Assembly: GCA_963920635.1 (NCBI GenBank) | Contig: OY987299.1 | Location: 125,675,373-125,739,372, forward strand | Direction: 5' to 3' | Origin: Pseudeuparius sepicola | Lineage: Eukaryota > Arthropoda > Insecta > Coleoptera > Anthribidae | DNA length: 64,000 nt | In this document: piece by piece, positions 12,088-24,400 of the stretch | How the letters are laid out: every line of letters begins with the position of its first letter | Numbering within the stretch: the stretch's first letter is position 1 | Translations under genes and position numbers: made by a program | The notes under the pieces: model-generated | What the model was told of the DNA's origin: nothing | Seen by the model: only the letters and a program-made list of their open reading frames with translations | Databases searched by the model: none

Positions 12088-12665
12088 GATTTGAACAAAA
12101 TACTCGTATATGTATACAGTTCCATTCTGCAGAGTGCCAAAGTTGAGCAAAAAGCGAATTTTAAAGCCATCTGGCAAGTCAAAGTGTGTGAATCCCCTGA
12201 GAACAGTTGAATGGTCAACAGGACCAATCAAAGTGTTGGTGTGCAAAGATCCAATACAAAATGTAACTCTTTCTCTATGCCATCTCAAAATACTGAGTTT
12301 TTGGGCTCAATCAAAAATCAAAACCGCCCCAGCCCACAACACTATAAACGAGTGGCGAGGGGATTCCATTGGCACACTTGACTAGCCAGATGGATTTAAA
12401 ATATTCCTATTTTACTCAACATTGACAACCTGCAAGTATCCTTATTAACATTATCATTATGGTGTCAGATTTTCAATAAAAAAAATCGCTAAATGGATTT
12501 CGTGAAAATCACGGGTGTACAAAAATCGAAGCCGGTCCTGGATTTGCATTTTGAAAATGGTAGGATGGTCTAAAGTAGTTTTTAGAGGATTTTCAAACAA
12601 AAAAAAGTTTAGGCGATTATCTTCAAAAATAAAGATTTTATTGATTAAAGTGCATAAATAGATAA
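12088..12665. mobile_element. Degenerate family A foldback copy
   Basis: The left part (gatttgaacaaaatactcg, gttccattctgcagagtg, gtggtcaacaggacc-like) and the right part (acttgactagccagatgg, tggtgtcagattttcaataa, aaatcgctaaatgg) match the two arms of the 1569-2782 element. Both ends are decayed. Confidence 0.7.
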
Positions 12666-13534
12666 TTCGTTGACGCCATGGCCTGGTATGTACTAATATT
12701 GAGTAACTGCGACCTAAGTACCCAAAGTTCCGCGAAAAATGCATAAGCATCGAGATATTTTCAAGTGCTCCTCACCCAATAGAAAACATGTATATGTATA
12801 TTAAAAAGATGGGAGATAATAATAAAATTTTTTTTTAATAAACTTTCAACACCCTGCTCTATATTTTGAAGTAGATAGGACCCAGGACTCTAAATGAAAA
12901 ATGGCATAAGCAGGAAAGTCACATCAACCTGCTGAACCTGCGCGTGGTCAATGGTCAATATGGATTGTTCAACTTTTTGTAACACCCTGTATATTTCATG
13001 TAGGTAAGTATTCAACAATAAGCGTGTACGATCTGACGAGTAGGTACCTAACGACTGGAAGGATTGAAAAATCCTCCAGAACTTGTTTTATGCATGGCTG
13101 CTCCCCATCCTGCTATTTCAGCATTCACAGCTCGAACTCCAACAGACAGACTGTATAATATTTTAGAACAAACATCATAATCCGATCTGGCAGCCATATA
13201 AAAGGTGGACTTAGAGAAATATTTGATTAACCTTCGCGTATTTCGTTTAGCGCGAAGGGTATTTATAGAACCATCTGGCGGTGCACCTCGCATCCACGTC
13301 TCATCCGTAGATCGGCCCGCAAATAATTGCGAACTGCACATCAGGTTTTTGGCGCCTCCCTGCTTTGGCATGAATTTATTGTAACTATAAGGCACGCCTG
13401 GAATTGCAAGTAGAGCAATAAACTTTATGCCACTGTGTTTTTCCTCGCAGCAGCGTAGCACGTGTGTACGTGTGTTGATCCTTTTTATACGTCACCATGC
13501 ACACTGCAGTGAATAAGGTATTCGGGTGTGAATT
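12666..13534. other. Intergenic, with a decayed element end
   Basis: gtaacaccctgtata at about 12980 is a right-hand end of a CAGGGTG-type element. The 137-aa minus-strand ORF (13048-13461) has no recognisable domain. Confidence 0.35.
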
Positions 13535-14672
13535 CACGGGCGTAGCCAAGGGGGGGGGTTTCGGGGGTTCAAACCCCCCCCCCCCCCGAAATAAGCAAAA
13601 TATTACCTAATATTATACCGAAAAAATACGAGGAGTGAAGAGTTAAATTATTATTACGTTTGAATATATTATGTAGTAATAGTAGCGCCTAGCGCCATCT
13701 TTTGACGAGAGGCAGACGCAGTTGCAGCCGAACTATTTTGTATTGTAGGGACACTTTGCGTTGTTTCTCGATTATTCGCCACGCCCCTAGGTCGAAATGA
13801 GCGGAACTTTGTGGAAGTTCGTGGAAGTTTCTGGACGGCTACTGGGCTGCTATATAAGCGGCGTCGCGGCGCGTGACCGCGCTTACGGCAGTATTGTTCC
13901 ATGCGAACTCGAAGCGAATAAAAGTGAAAAGTGGTGAACGAATAGTGAAGAGAATTAAGTGTACCGAGTAAGTGAGTAATTTTAGTGCACTGTTATTCGA
14001 TGACCTTGTTAAGGATAGATACGTGAATCATTATTACTGTCGAAGAATGGAGGGAAAAAAAGGAAGGGTGATAAACCTAAAGGTATGGACTACTGGAAAA
14101 AGTGGTGTAGTCAAGGTCAAGGGGTTTCTAATAAAGAAACAAATTTGGATTTAGCTATCAAAGCTTCAGCTACCTTGCATGCTGATAAGAAGACTGCCTA
14201 CCCCGAAATCTAGTTTGGAATGCCTAGATATGTGCGATAAAAACCTTTATCCTAATATTTACACATTACTACAAATCTTGGCTACCATTCCTGTATCCAC
14301 TGCTACCCCAGAAAGGTCTTTCTCGAGCCTAAGGAGACTGAAAAACTATTTACGAAACACTACAAGTGAAAACAGACTTAATGGTTTGGCTCTAATGAAT
14401 ATTCACTATGGAACAGAAATTCATGCAGATGAAGTAGTGGATATATTTAAAAGAAAAAGCAGAAGATTTCTTCTTTAATGGTTTTAGATTTAGCGCAGAG
14501 GAACGAAATTAATTATCCATTTCATTTAAAGTTAAGAACTTTATAAATATGTCGTAGTTTTTCGGATGAATATATAGATATTAAATTTCATGTAAGTATA
14601 TTTTTGTTGTTTTATTTACTTCTCAAACTAAACCCCCCCCCCCCCCAAAACTAAATCCTGGCTACGCCCGTG
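13535..14672 (+). mobile_element. hAT-like element with transposase remnant
   Basis: 1,138 bp. The ends CACGGGCGTAGCC and GGCTACGCCCGTG are perfect 13-bp inverses, each followed inward by a G or C run. GGTGTGAT follows the right end (14673-14680) and GGTGTGAATT precedes the left, so the 8-bp duplication is imperfect. The interior keeps a TATA-like tatataag at 13851 and the C-terminal dimerisation segment of a hAT transposase. Most of the transposase is missing. Confidence 0.82.
14179..14478 (+). pseudogene. hAT transposase C-terminal dimerisation domain remnant
   Basis: The reading frame contains LATIPVSTATPERSFSSLRR, then [20 protein letters not shown], the classic hAT C-terminal dimerisation motif (as in ZMYM1-like and KRBA/THAP0-like domesticated proteins). 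The catalytic DDE region is absent. A short stretch just upstream (about 14075-14210) reads YWKKWCSQGQGVSNKE in another frame and may be the join after an internal deletion. It is not functional as it stands. Confidence 0.85.
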
Positions 14673-14737
14673 GGTGTGATGCAAAGTTGATGTAGGTACC
14701 GTCAAGCCTTTAGAAATAGGTATAGTATATAAATCAA

Positions 14738-15254
14738 CTCACTTGTAACAGTATAAAAACGCTTGGGCGGCGTTTGCTTTGTGCTTTGTAAAACAAGACC
14801 GAGTCATATAGGCTCCGCGTGGCCCTTAATAATTATACAAATTTTATTTCAATGCTGTGAAAAAGAATAAAATAGACTTTGAAATAAATCAAACCGAAGC
14901 AAACCAATAATTTTGTTACACACAAAACAACACCACACAAAAGTCTATACACAAAAACAAAATCCGTAACATAAAGCGCAATCCTTATTTCCGTGCACGG
15001 CACTGGTTATACTGGCCTAACTAGCCCACGTCGACACCTGCTCATCCATGGATCTCCGAAACGCCGACCAATCAAATCGCTACGCTCGCTTTCTTATCGG
15101 CTGCCTCCTTGTCTAGGTCGACGTCGACTGCAAAAAAACCTTTGAATTTTATACGGGAATTTCTGCTGATAAGTCTGGTATTTTTACCAGTAGCAGAGCG
15201 TGGTAAATGCTATGAAATAGATCGCGCCCCGTACATCACTATGTTCCAAGTGAG
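14738..15254. repeat. Inverted-repeat element with CTCACTTGKAACA ends
   Basis: Starts CTCACTTGTAACAGT and ends ATGTTCCAAGTGAG. Its right 125 bp (15128-15254) is present in inverse at 18024-18148, for example agtctggtatttttaccagt against actggtaaaaataccagact. Confidence 0.65.
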
Positions 15255-15272
15255 TTCATTTATACTATACTA

Positions 15273-15810
15273 TACTCCAGTCTGAATAAAATAGAAAGTA
15301 GGTCAGTCTTGCGCAATGCGGCATTTGGATCGATGATCAAAAACAGAGTTGCCACACGTGGCATATAAAGCTTTCTTTCCACGTCGAAATATAACCCATA
15401 ACCCGCGATTTCTGATCACTTGCCTCGTTGATATGGCAACCTCGAATTCCAGGTTCTCCTTCTGTCAGCTCTAGCGCCTCTGATTGGCTTAAAGGCCGAG
15501 CGCGCCAAATATCTATTTTTAGAGGGTCCGCAATCCATGGGCGCATCACGTCGCGAATACCTTCTCCCGTGCATACTGAAAACTGCGGTTTTGCATTACG
15601 GCAGGGGGCGAGTGCTGTAGATTGTGCCACCTTATTTCGGAGTGTTTATTGTAATAATTATACGTTAAAAATGCAGGAAACACCTTCATTTAGGCCATTT
15701 AGGGAATTTTAAACAATATGGGGACGCCCATGGTGGCTTTCATAGAAATAATCGGCGAATTGTATAGTGCGCATGACTGACCTACTTTCTATTTTATCCA
15801 GACTGAAGTA
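15273..15810. mobile_element. TA-flanked terminal inverted repeat element (CAGTCTGRATAAAATAGAAA)
   Basis: 534 bp between TA dinucleotides. The arms of about 35 bp are CTCCAGTCTGAATAAAATAG and an inverse with two changes, extending through AAAGTAGGTCAGTC. The overlapping ORFs in its centre (15337-15712) are on opposite strands and not recognisable. Confidence 0.78.
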
Positions 15811-16238
15811 TATATTGGCAACTAGTCAGTCATCTTGACTGGTCAATTACCGGTCATTTACAGTCAGGTTAAAGTTCGGCGGTCAGGTCATTAAGCAATA
15901 TGTCCAGGTGGTTTAGGACATGGTCAACTTGACCAGTTTGATGAAATTTTAAATTAACCGCCACTTTTTTTAGGAACTTTTATATTTCATACCTTCGATT
16001 TTCATTTCTGACTTCCGGTTTGACTGGAAGTGAGCATCACTTTCTTGTTACTCCCCGTATACTCATTACTAAGATTCCGTGTTAAAATCCAACTACCTCA
16101 TTTTTTAGAATAACTGGACACCCTGTACCTAAATTACAAAATAAATGATTTAATACCTAAAGATTCTTTTTGAAAAGATAATTGGTGGAAAAAATATCTT
16201 AGATATAATAGACCCTGACCCTGTTAGAGTATAGGTAG

Positions 16239-17036
16239 TAGAGCCCTGCACGGGCCGGGCTTTCCTATTCGGGCCTAGGACCGGCCCGGCCCGAAAGCAA
16301 GGTTCGGGCCGGGCCGGGCCATAATATTTTTATTATCGGGCTTTTCGGGTTTTCCTCGTCATAACTTGGGCTTTTCGGGCCTGGCGGGCTTTTCGGGCCA
16401 AGCGGGCCTTTCGGGCCTTTCGGTCCGTTCGGGCCTATCGGGCCTGGCGGGCTTTTCAGGCCTAAATAATTTTATTGTCATGTACTTTTAGGTAAATAAA
16501 TAACTAAAAGGTTAACTTCTTTTAAAATAGATTAGTTTGCTTTCCTCGTTGTCTATTATATTTTCATAATCATTTTCTTGGGTATCAACCATCAAAATAA
16601 ATTGTAGAGGTGTTATCACAATAGTTTTTTATTATAAAATAGTTTATATTAAAATTAATACATACATATAATATGCGTATAATATCTATATTCTTCTTCC
16701 GAACAATTTAGTTTATTGGGATGTGATACGAATGAGATGCAGTTCCTTTGGGAAGTTCCGGCCCGGCGGGTTTTACGGGCCCGGCGGGCTTATCGGGTCC
16801 GGCGGGTTTTTCGGGCCCGGCGGGCTTTTCGGGCCCGGCGGGCTTTTCGGGCCCGGCGGACCTTACGGGCCCGGCGGGCCTTTCGGTCCCGGCGGGTTTT
16901 TCGGGCCCGGCGGGCTTTTCGGGCCCGGCGGGCTTTTCGGATTTTTAAGGCCGGGCTTTTCGGGCCGGGCTTGGTATGACAATATTTCGGGCCGGGCCGG
17001 GTCGGGCCTAAAAATTTCGGCCCGTGCAGGGCTCTA
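16239..17036. mobile_element. Non-autonomous hAT-like element with GC-rich minisatellite
   Basis: 798 bp. The ends TAGAGCCCTGCACGGGCC and GGCCCGTGCAGGGCTCTA are inverse. The duplication ATAGGTAG is perfect at 16231-16238 and 17037-17044. TAGAG fits the hAT YARNG terminal rule. Both subterminal zones are built of CGGGC-rich units of about 12 bp (cgggcccggcgggcttttcg and relatives, densest at 16755-16975). The repeat reads open in three plus frames (GPGG/GPA repeats or Arg-rich), which is a result of the unit length being a multiple of three. Confidence 0.9.
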
Positions 17037-17040
17037 ATAG

Positions 17041-17092
17041 GTAGGTATGTACCAAGGTTGGTGGAGTTCCAACAACCTTGGGTATGTACCTA
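17041..17092. repeat. Hairpin abutting the hAT-like element
   Basis: gtaggtatgtaccaaggttg is inverted at caaccttgggtatgtacctac. It overlaps the right target duplication of 16239-17036, so that insertion happened in or beside this hairpin. Confidence 0.75.
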
Positions 17093-18023
17093 CAACCCAC
17101 CTAAATTATGAGATACCTTCTTCTTACCTTTAAAAAGGATAATTTGGGATACAAAATATTTTTCCTGCTCCCTCCCCGGTAAGTACACTTTACATATTCG
17201 CCAATAAGAGACCAAAAAAAGAAAGACAAATGCCCGGGTTGCCTCAGTCTTTAAACAACTTCCTCGCCCTAAAAAGTGCACCTACGCATCTAATGTAAAA
17301 CATAACTATTCATCGATGTAAAAAAAAACTATTCATAGATCCAAGATATTTTAGAGTAGGTAGCTATCTAAAGTTTAATAATATATTATGTTAATTATTA
17401 GTTAGAAGAAATTAATAAAATGTTAAGAACCTTTTCAAGGACACTATAGGTTTGGAAAGTATAGTATTTGAAACACTTGAAACAGCATAAAAAACTCTAA
17501 TTGCAAAAAAAAACTCAATATAGGACATAAGCGTCACGCCGTTTTTTAAATATATACATATTCTAAAAGAAACATATAATATTTAAAAGGTTTTTTAAGG
17601 TTGTCGTCAAACACAACGTAAAGGCATATAGAAGAATCTAGTCGTAGTAGATTCTTCTATGGTAAAGGTTAATGCACCATACAATATTGTCAAAAGGTCT
17701 CTAAAAAGCCATATCGATTACAACTATTTACGCAAGTACCTATATCCTAAAATCTGTGAAATTATCGCACGCCTATCCACCGCATTTCGCTGTACAAGTG
17801 GCCGGCCGTCGAACAGTGTAGCCCATGCAAGTATTGGTGATATATTATATTAGGCGAGCATGCAGTCAATTGTTTTTACTACAATATCTATCGTCTCTGT
17901 CTCCTTCATCTCCTTTTACTTATAATACCAGGGGCGGTTTAATATGGTTAAAAAAGTGTTTTGACTCGTATTTTATTGCCGGAAGAGCCTGTTCTCGAGC
18001 TACCCTGGTAAAATATAAATGAA
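17093..18023. other. Intergenic, nothing recognised
   Basis: AT-rich. One short inverted pair, tagaagaatctagtcgtagtagattcttcta at 17628-17659, is a hairpin. Confidence 0.35.
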
Positions 18024-18160
18024 CTCACTTGGAACAGTGATATACGGGGCGCGATCTACTTCATAGCATTTACCATGCTCTGCTACTGGTAAAAATACCA
18101 GACTTATCAGCCGAAATCACCCGTATAAAATTCACAGGTTTTTATGCTGTTCCAAGTGAC
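18024..18160. repeat. Short MITE, CTCACTTGGAACAG ends
   Basis: 137 bp starting CTCACTTGGAACAG and ending CTGTTCCAAGTGA, an internally shortened relative of the 14738-15254 element in the opposite orientation. Confidence 0.7.
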
Positions 18161-18434
18161 TTTAGAAATACTCAACGAGCTTTGGGGTTTGGAAGTCATT
18201 GAAAATACTATACTTACACTTAATAACTGCAGTTTTGGAAATAAAAAAAAAATCCTTATGAAATTTTAGGGCATACCTACATTTATATAGGAAGAACTAT
18301 AAAATCAATTAAACTGGTTACAATGCCTAATTAAACGTCACAATGCCACATTAAGTATAGGTACCCAAATTGGTACATTGTCCTAAATAACTTAAAATTA
18401 CTACCAAACAAAAAACTAAATTCAGTACAAAATA

Positions 18435-21400
18435 TTAATATTGAATGCTTCTTTTGGTTTGAATATCATCTAGAACAGCTTGGAGTTCTTCATCTTCAAA
18501 TCTCCCTTCTAGGGATGGAATCAGGGACTTTGCTTCTTCAGTAGTTTCTGGGCACAAGTTTGCAATTGCTGCCAGTTCAAACTTGTGTAGCTTCTTCTGA
18601 TTTAGAAGGCTACAAGTAAATGTCAAAGTTGAGAGAAGAAAATAAACTTTCTAAATGTCTAGGAACTTACTTTCGAACAGCAGATATCGTCTCCTTGTTT
18701 TTAAACTTCCTAAAACGGTCGGTGTACGTTAGAGTTTTCATGAAAACGTCAGAGAATTCTTGTTCGTCTTCAGCCGATTCATTCTGCGCTTTTCTGTGTT
18801 CGAGCAACATGTGGACTTCAGAAATTAGAAGTGTCTCCGCATTTTCAAACTCTGGAAAAGATTTTTGAAAATTTGCTACTGTGTACTACGAATAATTTAT
18901 TAAATATTTTGCTGCTGAATATTTTTTTGCAAGCTCAAATTAAAATTGTAAATAACTTATTTTCACTGAAAAAACGCCTAATTTTCTTCTTTTTAAGCCC
19001 ATATACAGCCATATATACAGTGCCACTGAAAGTAGCTCCCCACTTTTTCCAGTTTTTAAACTAAAACTTTGAAATTTTCGGCAATTCGCTAGTCAGGAAA
19101 TATCTACCCACTTTTAGAAAAATGAAACTTTAGTAATTACCAGAGATACTTTAATTAGATTTTTTTAAATTTTTACTGCAGCCTTAGACACAATAATTAT
19201 TATTATTATCAATAAAACAAATTTAATAGCGAGTTATTATAAAATACATAGTTTTATTTTTCATATGAAAATTGTAAAATCGAACTTGGTCGTATTCGTA
19301 ATTCCACCAAAAAGATTTCATTCATGATTTTAAAAAGATGTTATTGTTGGCAAATTCAAGGTTTTCCAGTCTATCAAAAAACTATTTATTATGCATTATT
19401 ACAAGATAGGAAAGAGTGAATATAAAAAATACCAATGTAAACAAATTACCTCGTCTTCTTCCCCCCGATCCGATAATGTAGAACGAAAATAAAACCGTGT
19501 TATTTTTATATAATATATGGTTAAATCCGACAATGGAATGTAATTGGACTGTTCAAAAATTTCTGCAGTTGTGATTGGTTTGATGGATTCCATCATTCCA
19601 TCACATCTTTTTGGTGAAATTACGGACTCTCCCCTTTATTTTTTCCGCAATCAAAAATTTTCTTTTTAGTTCATACATGTTTCCGACCAGTGGCGTAACT
19701 ACAGGGTGTTCAGAGTGTGCGGTGAACACGAGCCCAGAGCTGCTAGGGGTCCACCGCCACCAATATTCATGCAGGGCGCATAAATTTCGGTTTTTCCGAT
19801 GCGAGCCGATTGATGTGGTGCTGCGTAATAACCGACGAGTCAGAATCTCTAATCGGTTACATAGAGGGCCATTGAAATTTCGCAATAATGAAAATTCAAG
19901 GGTAGTACAAAACATGTACTTTACTTAAGAGTAAATGTACCTACAGGATGATCCAAACTCGACGCCCCAGGCCTACTTCGGGAACATGAAAATTGGAAAT
20001 AAAATTTCGAACAGGGGTTCTTATAAATTGGAGATACTGTAAGAACCAATTATGACCGAAAATTTGCTTTTTTTGTTATTTGGGGGAAATGGCCACTGTG
20101 ACGTCATCAATAATATATTTTTCCCCAGAACATACAATTTTTTTCCTAAATATCGAAAGTCCTTATCATTCTTAACAACTTTTATAGGAAAAGATTTTCT
20201 GTATCTTTTATTGTTCAAAATTTACAATTGATAGTCAGAAATTATTTAAGAAAATGGTATAGGTTGTCTTGTGCTCCCCTAAATTTTTTCAACTGGAATA
20301 TTAATAAACAATTTTTGTAACAAACTATAATAGCAAACAAGCCAGTAACAAGCACAATTAAAAAATTTAAAAAATACTCCAGTCGAACAAATTTAATGGT
20401 GCACAAGGTACCCTAACATACTAAATAATTTCTGACTATCGCAATTATTGTTTTCATGGCTAGCTAGATTTCGGAAAACCGATCCTAGTGAATAGAAAAA
20501 ATTCCATGTTTTTCATCGCATTCTATTAATAGCCCCTGTTCGAAATTTTATTTTCAGTTTTCGTGTTCCTGCAGTAGGCCTGGGGCGTCGAGTTTGGATC
20601 ACCCTGTACAGAACGTACATGGTGAGTCAACATTTTGACCTATAAAATGGCGTTTTTCGACCTGTAGTGAGCAATGTGCACTATTTTTAACTATTGGTCA
20701 ATACAAAGTTTGATTAGTCTCTATGCACCTACAGGGTGTCCTATTTTCGCTACTTTTGCGAGGATCTCGGATATTTTTAAAAATAGGTAGTTGCGGTTTT
20801 TGGGACACTGACCTACCTAATATATCCGTTATACGCTAACTTGTTGAAATGGTAAAAATCGACCGTTATAGATTTTTTCACGTAGAATTCAGTGGCGTAC
20901 ACGGGTTTTTTCTAGGAGGTAAGAATTTCAAAATATAAATATACCTTTCAAAAGTATCGAAAATGGGACATCCTGTAGAATGTTTGTCATTGTTACACCA
21001 CTTTCAAACATAAAAAAACACAGGGCCCACCTGAAATTTTGAACACGGGCCTACTCTTCCATAGTTACGCCACTGTTTCCGACTTGGTATCGATAACTTT
21101 GGTATCATCAGAGTCATCAGACAGGTCAAAATAAACCATAACAAATCATTATTTCCATGGCCTCCTATTTACCTGGTGTCTTGTTTTGGTGATTTCACGG
21201 CCATCACTGGTGTGGTGTTCAAATAATACATAAAAATTGTAGGATCCCATTTTAAATAGTTTAAAAGGCCTGATTAGACTAAAAGGGGAACATTTAGGCA
21301 CAAGTGGATTCCTGAAAATGTCTTCTTTTTTTCAAAACAAATAGCAAAATAGGAATTATAAAGGCATAGATTTAATTAATGGTTTCATTTTGCCAGGTAT

Positions 21401-24400
21401 TGGTTATTGAAGAGGTTTTGTTTTCCCAATACTGGGCGTAATGGATCCTTACATAAGAAATTTTCAGACTGATTCGGTAAAAACATATGTCTTGGACTCT
21501 GAGCGGGACTGTGCACACATTCTCAATGTAAATAAAAACTCCAACAACTTCAAAATTATTCATAATAACATAAGAAGCGTTAACAAAAATATTGATGAAT
21601 TCAAAATTATGCTACATAAACTTGATACTGAATTTGACTGCATGGTTCTTTCCGAGACTTGGAAATTGTTGGATTATAGAATTTTTAATATTCCCGGATA
21701 TATTATGATTTATAACGAGGGTGATCTTAATCAGAATGATGGTGTGCTGGTTTACGTAAAAGAGACTTATAAATTCGAACAGCAAATAATAAATGTAAAT
21801 GGTATAAAAATTCTTAAAATAAAAATGAATTTAAAAAATACCTCTATATCCATTAACGCTGTATATAGATCACCTGCTAATAACGCAAAGAATTTTATAG
21901 AGGATTTGCAAGATCATCTAGAAACACATCAAGATAATTCTGATCACCTTGCTATATTCGTGGGAGATCTGAATATAGATATCCTGCAACAAAATAAAGA
22001 ATCTTTAGAATATTTAAATACGTTATATGAATCCGGTTACATTTCCACCATAAACGAACCTACTCATCAGACAAGTTGTATAGATCATATTTTTCTAAAA
22101 TCTAAGGCACCAATAATGGATATGTTACTCCCACTAATATTGCAAAGTGATATAACAGACCATTACACGACTGTATTACAAGTTGTCTTAGATAAAGAAA
22201 AAAATCATGGAAAATCGGCAATCTCCCAATATTTGAATTACGATAAACTGAAAGACATCGTTGACCAGTTGAGTTGGCATGACGTGTACTCGGAGAGCGA
22301 CCCAGATACTTCAATGAATATTTTTGTTGACATACTTACCCGAAATATTAACAAATGCTTAGAAACTAAAAAAATATTACGGAAAAATACTAAATTTGCC
22401 CCATGGTTAACTAACGGACTTCTTACATCAATAAATAAAAAAAACCAAATGCACAAACAAATTAAAAAAGATCCTAACAATAACAGGCTCAAACAAGAAT
22501 ACATATTGTTCAGAAACAAATTAACAAATCTACTAAACAAAACCAAAAAACAGTTTTATGCGAAACAAATAAAAAATAAATCTAATGACAGTAAACGCTT
22601 ATGGCAAATGGTAAACAACTTGAGAGATAAAAAAAACAAACCTACCAATATTGAATCAATAAAGAACAGCAAAAACGAACTTATAACAGATAAAACAACA
22701 ATAGCAAACCAGTTTAACCAGAGTTTTATTGAGATGGGTAAGAAATTAGCTAGCAACATTAAAGGTGATCCAAATTATAAGCCAGTGCGACATAGTACGA
22801 TGAACTCGATTGTTTTATTACCTGTAGATGAAAGGGAAATAAAAATTGTTATAAAAGAACTTAAAAACGGTAAATCAGTTGGTTCCGATGGAATAAAATC
22901 GGAAGTAATAAAGTGCCTGTCAAAATGTATTGTAAGCCCATTAAAACATATAATAAATAATTGCTTTAACACTGGAACTTGGCCAAACTGTTTGAAAAAG
23001 GCGATTGTTACCCCGATATACAAAAAAGGAGACAATACAATATTAACAAATTATAGACCGATATCATTAATCACTTCTTTATCAAAAATCTTCGAAAAAC
23101 TTTTAAAAACGAGAATACTGGCATTTGTCAAAAAACATGAACTAATTTCACACAAGCAGTACGGATTTAAAGAAAATACATCCACAGAAGATGCAATATT
23201 AGCCCTAACAGAAAAAATACACAGTGCACTAGAAAGAACAAAACCATGTTTGTGTTTATTTATTGACCTAGCCAAAGCTTTCGATACGGTAAGTCATGTT
23301 TTGTTACTGGAAACACTCGAGAATGCTGGTTTTAGGGGAAATTGTCTGCGCTTACTTACAAGCTATTTAAAGCATAGAACTCAGCAAGTGAAAATTGGCG
23401 ATAAGCTAAGCGAAGAACGAACATTAAATTATGGAATTCCACAGGGTACAGTTCTAGGGCCTACTCTTTTTAACTTATATATAAATCAAATCTTTTCCAT
23501 CGATATCTCTGGAGAACTGATTGGCTATGCAGATGATACTGCAATTTTCTACGAAATGGATACGTGGGCTAATCTTAAACAAATAGTTGAAAGCGATTTT
23601 GCTGTCATAAAAAAATGGTTTGATTACAAACTCCTCACAATTAATTTGGACAAAACCTATTTTCTACCTTTCAGTTGCAATAGACTCGGTACTTGCACTT
23701 TCCAACAGCTAAGAATACATTTTGACAGCCATAATACTTTTAACATAAACCAAGTATTAGAAATAAAATATTTAGGTGTTTATCTAGATACTTACCTCAG
23801 ATGGGATGTCCACATTAAATATGTCATCAAAAAATTGCAACTAGTACTGTACTCTTTTAAATACATCAATAAAATGTTGCCTATTGATACAATGAAATTA
23901 TTATACACTGCTCTTGTAGAAAGCCATCTCCGTTATGGCATTACAGCTTGGGGGGGCGCACTCCGGGTTCACCTTGGCCCATTAGAAGTTATTCAAAAGA
24001 GATTTTTAAAACTGATTCTTCTGAAAGACTATAGATACCCATCGGATCTTTTGTACAATGAATCCAAAATTTTAGACTTGAGACAACTGTACTACTTCAG
24101 TGTGATAACAAAATTTTGTTTTGAAAAACAAATAAATAAAAATCTACCGAAACATAACTATACAACGCGACAAAAAGACTTGTTAATACTACCAAAAGTA
24201 ACAAAGTCAATATCGCAAAGAACTTTCGCATATATCTCTGTAAGAATCTACAACAGCATGCCCAATTATCTCAAAGAAGATTTGAACAAGTACAGATTTA
24301 AGAAGCGGGTAAAGATATTTTTACTTTCCACCGATAGAATGCAAATAATAAATGTGATTGAACAAATTTAATTAATTACTTTACAGCATTGTAGGTATTT

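Larger units (their letters stand above)
19688..21075. mobile_element. hAT-like element carrying two foldbacks
   Basis: 1,388 bp. The ends CAGTGGCGTAACTA and TAGTTACGCCACTG are perfect inverses. TTTCCGAC is duplicated exactly at 19680-19687 and 21076-21083. Two TA-flanked foldbacks (19942-20608 and 20730-20977) inserted later, which accounts for more than half its length. Confidence 0.92.

Noticed and set aside
13048..13461. Minus-strand ORF of 137 aa
   Set aside because: No domain or family recognised, no splice context and no neighbour support. Could be chance.
13800..13832. Heat-shock-element-like ggaagttcgtggaagtttctgg within the hAT-like element
   Set aside because: The GAA and TTC units are not in proper 5-bp register, so it is not a convincing HSF site.
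16716..17037. Open frames with collagen-like Gly-Pro-Gly or Arg-rich repeats
   Set aside because: They are three readings of one GC-rich repeat inside a non-autonomous hAT-like element; all three frames are open because the unit length is a multiple of three.
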